This document shows, piece after piece, positions 56,174 to 64,000 of a stretch of DNA of 64,000 nucleotides. This DNA is from Turbatrix aceti (Eukaryota > Nematoda > Chromadorea > Rhabditida > Panagrolaimidae). Made by a program: the position numbers and the translations under genes. A model generated the notes under the pieces. That model ran no database searches and was not told where the DNA came from. It saw only the letters and a program-made list of their open reading frames with translations. Position 1 is the first letter of the stretch. Each line of letters begins with the position of its first letter. The DNA lies in contig OZ017767.1 in the NCBI GenBank assembly GCA_963969345.1, positions 4,058,739 through 4,122,738 of the forward strand, written 5' to 3'.

Positions 56174-57832
56174 ATTGCCAGACGGCGGAGTAAAGTGCTG
56201 CAGCTGATCGGTAGCTTGATAAGCATTTCTGTTCTCTCTTCCCTGGTCAGGCAAGGAAGCGCAAGGACATGACAAACTTCCTCAACCGTCTAACATCAGT
56301 TCTGTGTTAAGTCAGGAACAGTGATCGCTCCCGACGTGACCATCAGCTGACAGGTAGATTTTACCGTTGCCAGCAAGCTGGCTTGTTATTGGCAGGTCTT
56401 AAGGCATGTGACCGTGAGAGAAGAAGACGCGGTGCAAGAGTGAGTCTCGACTGATTGCAACATTTACAAAGCGCATCACCAGCCTTCGACACCGACGCCG
56501 ACGGTGCAGCTGACTCCGATAACGTCTACTAATCCGTTGTGTATTCGATCAGCCAGCCGGCCTACTCATTTGTATTCTGCAGCTATTTTTATCAGTGTTT
56601 GTCGAGGATAGGCTGAGATGCACTAAAAATAGCGCCCCTGCAAGCAGCCTTTGTTTTTCTCTTTTGCCGACCGTAAGCGATGCAGCATCCATCCATCCTG
56701 TTGTTATCACGCCGCTCTTTGTCTTGGTCCATTCCTTTGTCATGCGATCACGGCTCACAGAGAAAATCGTGTTGACATGGCTCGGCCAGCGTCTTCCGGC
56801 GGTTAAGCGCAAGTCTAATCAGACGACGATCTCGCTTCTGCGGAGAAGAATAAGAAAAAAAAGCGTGCTTTCGGTCTTTTTTCCGCCACTCGCGCTTCAG
56901 GAAGAGGGGCTGGCTGTCCGGACGCGGCCGTCCCTCTAGAAGCGAGCACCAGGGCGGGGCCTGGCTGGCTCGTTGATAAAAGCAGCCTCTGCGCTGAGGT
57001 GCACTCGTATTAGGAGACTCCGAGAGCGTCGGGTGAGGGAAGCAGTGCTGCCAGGTGGGCCATCCTGTTTTGGCAAGGCAACCTCATCAGGCATGCATGA
57101 AGGCCCGGAGCGTAGTGACGAAGACTTCGAAACGTGACACATGACGTCAAGGTTTACCGACATCGTCTGTCGCTCGCCTGGGAGACTGCGCATGCGCCCA
57201 ACCAATTTTTTTTGTGCTATTTTGGGCGTGTGATTGATCATCGCTTGTTTTTGTGCTTCCTGTTTGGTTCCTGCCCTAGTTTGTGCCCAGTCCAGTCAAG
57301 CCGGATTTCCCAGCGACAAAAAAACCATGCAAAGCCGTGTGAAATCCCCCTACGCGTTGGATGCCGTCGTTTTTGCACTCATTGCTCCTCATTGCTTTCC
57401 TCCTGAACATCGTTCTGCTCTTTTTATGGCCGTTAGCAGAGCTCTAGACCCTGGGATGCCCCTTAAATTACAAATTACAGCTCGAGGCGCTGAATGGGAT
57501 TGCATGTGAGAAAAAGCCTGGATTTCGGAGAAGCGCTTGCAGGGCAGACCTTTGCCCTAGGCCGGCAGGGGGGGACATGAGCGCACTCTGCGCCCGTCTT
57601 CTAGACCGCTCCAGGGAGCGCAGCAAATCAGGGGGAAGGGAACGATTCATCATGCCTTCTGACTCCTCCCTGCGGGAGACGTTTCAATCACGTTACCCCG
57701 CTCGCCCAATCACAGCACACGCGGATTCGTTTGGGGGTATAGTCTTTGATCGCCTAACTGACTAACTGTGGGTCGTCTTTCAGCCACCACCACCGTCAAC
57801 AAACGTGCATCACGCCTACCGCCTACCGGGTG

Positions 57833-57840
57833 TATAAAAG
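57833..57840 (+). promoter_or_regulatory. TATA box of the gene at 57998
   Basis: GGTGTATAAAAGGAGC is a strong TATA context. The start codon is about 160 nt downstream, leaving a leader of roughly 130 nt. Confidence 0.55.
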
Positions 57841-57997
57841 GAGCACCCGCGTCGACCACTGATTACTAAAGACAGACACAGGTGTCGAGAAGCCTCCTCC
57901 AAACAGTCTGTTCGTCTTCTGGGAAACACCCTTCAAATCTTTTTTTCCAACTATTCCAACTTTTACCAACCTAATTTTTCGCCGAGTAGTGTCCAAA

Positions 57998-58468
57998 ATG
58001 TTTGCGACAACGAATCCAATTTCAATGGTGGCGTCGACGTTTGACGTGTATTCCCACGCAACCGATCCCGTCACCGCCTTTGACTACACCTTTAACCGCA
58101 AAGCCACGCGCAAGATGGCCGCGGCCAAGCCAGTTGCCAAGAACGACGACAAGGAAGCCTGCCCCGAGCACAAGAAGTCCAAGAGACGTCTTCTCAACAA
58201 ATTGCTTCGTCTGCTGGTTCACAAAGGTCAGTCTTAATTAATTCAAAGATTCTGGTTTAACCCACATTTTTCTTCAGAATCCTCGAACAAGGTTCGCGCC
58301 GAGGAAAAACGCAAGCAGTACCAGCGCCGACAGCGCTCTTCCCAGTCCTCAGCATTTAGTGGCTTCGAACCGATGCCCACCATCTACGAGGAATCTGAGG
58401 AGTACGATTTTTCGTGCGCCGACGCCGACGATTATCAGGATGCCCGATCGCTTTATTCTTACAATTAG
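57998..58468 (+). CDS. Small basic protein of unknown function
   Basis: Two exons (57998-58226, 58278-58468) give 139 residues. The N-terminal part has mixed composition (MFATTNPISMVASTFDVYSH), the centre is Lys/Arg-rich (HKKSKRRLLNKLLRLLVHK, then EEKRKQYQRRQRSS), and the C-terminus is acidic and aromatic (YEESEEYDFSCADADDYQD). There is no signal peptide or membrane helix. The central KSKRRLLNKLLRLLVHK could form an amphipathic basic helix or a nuclear signal. I do not recognise a family. A strong TATA box suggests regulated expression. It stands alone, flanked by gene-poor DNA. Confidence 0.6.
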
Positions 58469-59236
58469 ACCAGCTTTCTTTTTTTACGGCAGAAATGTGA
58501 CATTCCAAGCATTTTTCTCCACAATTACGAGTACTATCCCCGACCGGTGAAGCACCCGAGACTCCCATCGTTGTATCATAGCCCGAGAATGTTCTCCTAC
58601 GAAGTGTGTAGTCACAACTACAGCAACACTACTTTACCCACAACCTAGCTTTGACGTGTTTTTTTCACTTCTACGATCCTTCTGACGACAAATCCCACGG
58701 TTACATGTTGTACATACTTTAATTATTGTTGTTGAATTGTACCCCAGTTCGCAGTTCGTACCATAAATTCATTTGAATTCACATTTTTGCAACTTTATCG
58801 GGGTATTTAGGTACAACGGTGCTACGCAGAGCAAGGCAACTTCTTCCACTTTTTCTTCCAGGCACCAAGCCGGCTGGTGAGTCCGAAGGGAGGAGCAGAA
58901 GACCGATGACGCCGCCGAAGTCTGGCATTTAGCTAAATACTTGGAATTCAATTTATTGGGCCCGGAGAAAAGAGGCTTCTAATTAAGGTACATGAAAGCG
59001 AGGGGAAAACAAAACTGTTTTTCTTTTAAATTACACCAACTAAAGTTATTTGCAGCCACTTTTTATTATCATGAAGGCAATTAAAATGCGACTAGCTGGA
59101 AACCGGGAAGTGACATGGCGCCCGAAATCGCGACTTGACCTTTGCACAAAGCTCGCAAATGTCTCTCGGCTTCAAAGTTGCAAACAGAATTGCAATTGCT
59201 TTTTTTGAAACAAAAATACAATTGCGCAAAAACAAA
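58469..59236. other. 3' flank and intergenic region
   Basis: No gene is recognised. The last nine bases (59228-59236, AAAAACAAA) are the left copy of the target duplication of the MULE-type element. Confidence 0.5.
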
Positions 59237-60398
59237 GGTTTAGTGACACTACTCCTATTTTGACAACTCCTATTATGACAACTCCTATTTTGACAACTCC
59301 TATTTTGACAACTTTTCACAGTCTTTCCTATTTTGTCAACCAATTCCTATTTTAACAACTTTTTAAAAAAAGGGTGCATTAGGGGTTGTTGCGTGCGCTG
59401 AAGACAACTGTGTTGTTGCCTGAGGGCATGGATGACTTTATCACGAGATATTATCATTTTTAGTGATATTTTTTTTTGTAAAAAAACAGAAAAAAAATAT
59501 AATGCAGTTTGTGATAACATTCGAAACATTTGGATTTGTTTTTTTTAAATTATAAGACGAATTTTGACCAAAAATCAAGCAGGGTTCAGAAGAAAAAATC
59601 TACAGATTTTTAAGTGCTGTAAAGAAGTAAAAATTTCAGTACTTGTACTAACATCAAATTTCAAATCAAAAAAAAAAAAAAATGGGGGCTCTGAAGATCA
59701 TTTTTGCCGACATTGTCAAAGCATGCGTCTTCCATTTTCGGCAAGCGGTACTACGACGGTGTCAGGCATTAAGGCTTACCGAATTTTTGGACGAACCAAA
59801 AATTGCAAAGTGGGTGAATCATCTGGAGTTAGCATTCTTTCTTCCCCGAGCACAACGTACACTGGAAACCCATTTTTTCGTTTTAAATATTTGAACATTT
59901 TTCATTGATAATGTAACAGCCCTTAAGCCGTTATTTTGTGTTTATCAGATTGTTAATTTATAATATCGCTGTTGTTTTTTTGAAAACAATACTGAAAATG
60001 GCATAATAAAATCTTTTCAACAATTTCTTTTACTTGCACAGGCAAGACTCTCAAAAGCAGACTAATTAAATAATAATTGATTCATAACTAAAATCAAATA
60101 GTACTAACTGTGTTCAAAAAAATTGTTCCAAAAAATAAAACACAAAATGTTTTTTTACAAAAAAAATATCACTAAAAATGATAATATCTCGTGATAAAGT
60201 CATCCATGCCCTCAGGCAACAACACAGTTGTCTTCAGCGCACGCAACAACCCCTAATGCACCCTTTTTTTAAAAAGTTGTTAAAATAGGAATTGGTTGAC
60301 AAAATAGGAAAGACTGTGAAAAGTTGTCAAAATAGGAGTTGTCAAAATAGGAGTTGTCATAATAGGAGTTGTCAAAATAGGAGTAGTGTCACTAAACC
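59237..60398. mobile_element. MULE-type element, 1162 bp, 9-bp target duplication
   Basis: Terminal inverted repeats of about 250 bp (59237-59487 and 60149-60398) appear identical over most of their length and begin GGTTTAGTGACACTACTCCT. They are flanked by AAAAACAAA at 59228-59236 and 60399-60407. Each arm contains four copies of a 15-bp subterminal repeat (ACTCCTATTTTGACA), possible transposase binding sites. A nine-base duplication and long arms are typical of Mutator-like elements. The interior contains a fragment of MULE transposase (59682-59894) but no complete gene, so the copy is non-autonomous. The identity of the arms and the perfect duplication imply recent insertion. Confidence 0.85.
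59682..59894 (+). pseudogene. Fragment of MULE transposase
   Basis: This frame encodes about 70 residues resembling the part of MULE transposases after the catalytic core: KACVFHFRQAVLRRCQALRL, then a gap, and WVNHLELAFFLPRAQRT. Family members have G-C-x-FHF-x-QA-(I/L)-x-R-x-VQ-x-L and, after a spacer, a LALAFLP-like block. Upstream catalytic motifs are missing, and the frame lies between the inverted arms. It is an internal-deletion remnant of the autonomous element. Confidence 0.65.
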
Positions 60399-60407
60399 AA
60401 AAACAAA

Positions 60408-61344
60408 GACGTTAATTGCGGTTTCCGGCGTCATTTTTGCCAACAACAAAAGGGATTGAGTTGCAAAGCAGCAGAATACAAAATCTGCAGCACGCAACTT
60501 TTTGTCATTATTTGTTTTTTCTTGCTGAAAAAAATACTTTCGCACCAATAAACACGGTTAATTTACAATCCTAATTTAGCATGCCTCAAAAAAAAAGAAA
60601 CAGTTAGCAGATGGTCATCAAACAAACACCTTTATACCTGCGCCTTCAAAGGATTTATGTTTGAAGAACAGACATTTTTTCACCTTTTTTTATATGCAGA
60701 TTAAAAAAGTTGAGCTCACGTTAAAGAAAAAAAACATGCTGTTTTACGACGTTGCAAAAACATACAACACCTTGTTTTTGATACCGGTGAAAGGCTAAAA
60801 ATCAAACGCCACCTGGTGCTCGTTTTCAGCTTCAAAACAAAAAAGCCATTTTTTCTGTAAGACAAAAGAATTCAAAAAATGTTGTTTTGTTTACATGACA
60901 TTAGTGCTCATCCTGTATTGCTCACCACTTCTCAACTTTGTGATAAAACTGTTTTGGCTGCCTCTCCCTTCCAGAAAGCTTTCTACCCCCGAAAAAACAA
61001 CAAAATCACGTTGAGCGTCGTCTGCTACCGCCAGGTGATAACAGACAGTCTGCTATCATTGTTATCATTGCGTAAAAAACGAGAAGCATCGAAGATGACA
61101 GAACTCATTCGTAAATAAGGCAAACATGCACCAAACCCACCTAGCTGACTGCCTTACGTAGCCTAGCTGATATTAGTGAACATAAGTGTTCATCTAAAGT
61201 CAATACACCGCGTTGTGATACTCCCTCGACCATGTGATGGTCCTCTATGCAGACAAAAAAAGCGACAGGAACTGTACGAATGGGGACAGAAGGGGAAGAA
61301 TGCTTGCAAAAAACATGAAAAAAAACTATATTACGTTTCCCTTA
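60408..61344. other. Intergenic region, no gene recognised
   Basis: AT-rich DNA with short frames only (for example 60879-61118 on the plus strand) and no recognisable features. It runs into the dispersed repeat at 61345. Confidence 0.45.
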
Positions 61345-61780
61345 CCCCTAACAAAATAGCGTCAAAAGATGTTACTTCGTATGGGACCCACATCTCAAAA
61401 GTAATACAATAACGGAACAGAAGTGTTACATCGCGAATAACACTTTTCAGCCTTATTTTATTACTTCAGGTGCGCTGCATAACATTCAAACTTCGCTATT
61501 ATATTATTTCAGGTGCTCCGCATAACACTCTAACTTCGCTATTATGTTACTTTTGGGTCTTTGAATTTTGGGCATCAGAAGTAATACAATAGCGTGAAAA
61601 GATGTTACTTCAATTTGTACGGCATTCAAAAAGTAATATAATAGCGAAAAAAGAAGTTACTCCAATTTGGACGGCAATCCAAAAGTAACAAAATAGAGTC
61701 AAAAGATGTAACTTCGTTTTGGACGGCCACTGAGAAGTAACATAAAAGCAATAAGATAAATATGTTAAAAAAAAATTAAC
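61345..61780. repeat. Dispersed repeat 3' of LAMTOR2
   Basis: A series of AAAATAGCGTCAAAAGATGT, AAGTAATACAATAACGGAAC and GCGCTGCATAACATTC-type units, the same family as the intronic copies. It ends about 110 bp from the LAMTOR2 stop codon. Confidence 0.75.
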
Positions 61781-61892
61781 CACTGAGTAATGGTGAAATA
61801 AATAAATAGATGTTATTTTAAGTAATATTTATTTTCTCAGCGCAATTTATAATTTCGGAGGCACATGATCTCACCTGAAGGTTGAAAATTGG

Positions 61893-63314
61893 CTAGAGAC
61901 ATAACTTGCTGATGGGATCTTTGAGGTATTCGATGAGGCAGTCTTTCTTTGCCCTTAGCACGCCGGTAGGGATCGTGTTGTCCGCAACGATGGCCAGCAG
62001 CATTTCGTGCAGCTTGCAGACGAAGACGGTGCCATTTTCGTTCTCCAGCACAAAGTGTGACAAGTCATCTTTCACCCCTGAAAAACGAGATTTTTGCTCT
62101 ATTGTATCATCCTTCCGTGCACTCTGAATTTTTTTCCGTGCTGTATCCGGTCACGAAAAAGCTAAGACCGAACGCACTGCTTCGCCGACCTGTCACTGAA
62201 GCCAGTCAGGGATGGCGATGAGGCATCGAGCAAAGGGGTCACAGAAACCATGACCAAAGTTCGAATAAAAAATTCAAACTTGAAAAAAAAACTACTTTCA
62301 ATTCCAAAAATCTGTTCGAATTCTAAAAACAGACTGTTCTGTTCATAATTCCAAAAAAGTGACTAATAATCGTCATCTCGCGTTCAAAAGAAGCCCGTTC
62401 AGTGAACAAAGAAGTGAACGCATTCCGCAAGAGATTTCATTACTCATTTCGTTCACTTTGCTTCGAAACCTCAGTTAGGATTAGTTCCTTGAGGAAAATG
62501 CCAAGAAAAACCCGTGCATTATACTACACCCCCTGACGATGCCTTCGTAATCGGTCGTTGGGCTGAGAACGACCTCGATGGTCTCCTTTGATGCGCTGAA
62601 TGCTCACAAGTTGCAAATAATCCTCGTGCTTTGCCTATTTTCACACAACAACAAGCAGACTCACCGTAAACACCCTGATTCTCAAAGTTTTCCCATATCG
62701 AGACCATGAGAGTGCTGTAGACGTTGCCCTTCGACGCGAGCTGGCCTGCCTTCGCAATGGGTAAGCCTGGAATTATCCGTCTGGTTAGTAGCATCACAGA
62801 GCACCATTGAGTGAGACAAATTATACGCCACTTTGTACTTGTGAAAGGACTTGAGGGGTTTTACGTTCCTCAGAAGTCTTACAGAAATGGATAAATTCAT
62901 TTTTAAACCCCATGCATATTGCTTCCTTCACCGCAGTCAAAACTGTAGACGTGTAACAAAATCGTAATAAACGGTCTTTTTTTGAACGACCATTTCTTCC
63001 CAGAAATTTACGAACATCAGGTCGTTGTTTGCGTTTGGAATAGATAGATAGTGCTCGTGTCTCAAACAAACACACGCGACCGAAAACTTCCAGTAACGGC
63101 TGTACAAAGCTTGCTCAAAGGTTTTTCGATCAACGCAAGAACCATCTTTGCAGGCGGTCAACAAAATAAGTACTGCCACGGAAAATGTGTGCTTTTGTCC
63201 TCGTGATGAAACAAAAACAACAAGCTTACCTTCCAGATTGAAAAGAAAGACGCCGTTGATGCCGGGGGTGACGGCCTGAGCCAGAAAGGCTTCCATCGCG
63301 CGTGTCTTCAGCAT
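61893..63314 (-). CDS. LAMTOR2: Ragulator subunit LAMTOR2 (roadblock domain)
   Basis: Three exons (63230-63314, 62665-62766, 61893-62077) give 123 residues (human LAMTOR2 has 125). The whole protein is one roadblock/LC7 domain: MLKTRAMEAFLAQAVTPGIN, FLFNLEG, VSIWENFENQG, HFVLENENGTVFVCKL, LLAIVADNTIPTGVLRAKKD, CLIEYLKDPISKL. LAMTOR2 pairs with LAMTOR3 in the Ragulator complex on lysosomes, which anchors Rag GTPases for amino-acid activation of mTORC1. Introns are longer (463 and 587 nt) than the local norm. An upstream in-frame ATG at 63344 exists; the chosen start matches the family N-terminus. The start codon lies only 183 bp from the stop codon of RPB9 on the same strand. Confidence 0.9.
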
Positions 63315-63496
63315 CGCGGCTCGTGATGACTTCAACGACGTCAACGTGACGAGTCAAAAAAACAGGTTCAAAGTAGCGAGCAAAGGGAAGTGAATACCCT
63401 CATCGGACAAAAAAAGCTCCTGATACAAAGGACACGTTTTCATTCAGTCAGAGGCGACCACAAAGCAATAAACAAATGAACAACAAAATTATGGAA

Positions 63497-63779
63497 TCAA
63501 TCGGTCCAGCGATGGTTGCAGTCCTTTGTTGTACAGACGTAGTATAGCTTCATCTCCTCCTGAAATTTAGCGTAAACAGTGACACAAAAAAAATTGGAGG
63601 TTCACCGATAAAAAAAACAAGACGTGTCTAGGGACCGAAAATTTTTACCTACCTCAGCACGACGACTTTGTGCCTGGAAAAATACCGCTTCTCGGCCCTT
63701 GCACTTCGGACAGACCTGATCCTTGGTCTTCGGCAGCGTGGGATCGTTCTTCACATCCGCAACGATTTGCGTCAGCTCA
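63497..63779 (-). CDS. RPB9: RNA polymerase II subunit RPB9, 3' part
   Basis: Two exons (63653-63779 and 63497-63559) encode the C-terminal half: [20 protein letters not shown] (residue 1 split by the intron), [40 protein letters not shown], stop at 63497-63499. The second zinc ribbon with its four cysteines (C-x2-C and C-x4-C) is complete. RPB9 sits at the Pol II jaw and acts in start-site selection, TFIIS-stimulated cleavage and fidelity. The N-terminal zinc ribbon and start codon are on exons beyond the right end of the window. The 5' intron starts after 63779 and contains a copy of the dispersed repeat. Confidence 0.93.
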
Positions 63780-63869
63780 CTGAAATTTTGTAGCATAGAA
63801 TTATCAGAATATTGTGCAAACGTTTTTTAACACGCATGCAATAAATATAGTACTTTTCACTTATTAAAC

Positions 63870-64000
63870 CTTTAAGGTTTTTTAAGGTAATAAAATAGTG
63901 AAAAGAAGATGTTCGACAACCGTCCAAAAATTCGCTATTATGCTACTTTTGGGTCTTTAAATTTTGGGCACCAAAAGTAATACAATAGCGTAAAAACATG
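63870..64000. repeat. Dispersed repeat at right window edge
   Basis: AAGGTAATAAAATAGTGAAA, CTATTATGCTACTTTTGGGT and AAAAGTAATACAATAGCG are present. By position this lies in an RPB9 intron. The copy is cut by the window edge. Confidence 0.7.

Larger units (their letters stand above)
45141..57832. other. Gene-poor 12.7-kb region
   Basis: No exon chain or recognisable protein family is found on either strand. The open frames present are at most about 160 residues, overlap one another and lack family features. The region holds a foldback element (49061-50020), a long hairpin (56097-56173) and many homopolymer runs. The part near 57.8 kb is the promoter of the small gene at 57998. Long upstream regulatory DNA, noncoding RNA or decayed transposons are possible. 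Confidence 0.4.

Overview
The window looks like nuclear DNA of a rhabditid-type nematode. Coding regions are split by short introns (mostly 40-60 nt) with strong T-rich TTTTCAG acceptors. Gene content fits this: a nematode-style serpentine receptor, a pair of glycine-rich genes resembling the Caenorhabditis SSQ sperm-specific family, short intergenic distances in gene-dense parts, and conserved eukaryotic housekeeping genes (ALG12, SDA1, cytoplasmic dynein intermediate chain, LAMTOR2, RPB9). All assignments come from reading the translations; no search was run.

Layout. 0-6.4 kb: a small Cys-rich membrane protein, an AROS/RPS19BP1-like protein, an FMN oxidoreductase of the Old Yellow Enzyme (OYE) fold and an SLC22-type MFS transporter. 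6.56-15.08 kb: one large DNA transposon with TTAA target duplications. Its arms are inverted arrays of a 189-bp repeat, and it encodes an apparently intact 920-aa Kolobok-like transposase with an N-terminal THAP-like zinc finger and a proline-rich repeat. A tRNA-derived SINE has inserted into its left arm. 15.4-20.4 kb: three tandem paralogues of an unrecognised secreted protein family with shared promoter blocks and interchangeable 3' exons. 20.4-24.3 kb: no gene recognised. 24.3-28.4 kb: an NCS/KChIP-like EF-hand protein and ALG12. 28.5-31.6 kb: two near-identical SSQ-like genes. 31.6-37 kb: two more OYE-type genes around a small membrane protein. 37.5-45.1 kb: a serpentine receptor, SDA1 and dynein intermediate chain. 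45.1-57.8 kb: a gene-poor stretch with an old foldback element and a hairpin. 58-64 kb: a small basic protein gene, a recent MULE-type element with a 9-bp target duplication, then LAMTOR2 and the 3' end of RPB9, close together on the minus strand and possibly an operon.

A dispersed AT-rich repeat built from GTAATA-N-AATAGCG units recurs in introns (ALG12, dynein intermediate chain) and between genes. The housekeeping genes act in unrelated pathways (N-glycan assembly, ribosome biogenesis, motor transport, mTORC1 signalling, transcription). The only clear functional clusters are the OYE-type genes, the secreted-protein trio, the SSQ-like pair and the possible RPB9-LAMTOR2 operon. The most distinctive objects are the 8.5-kb transposon, the MULE element and the two families of duplicated genes.
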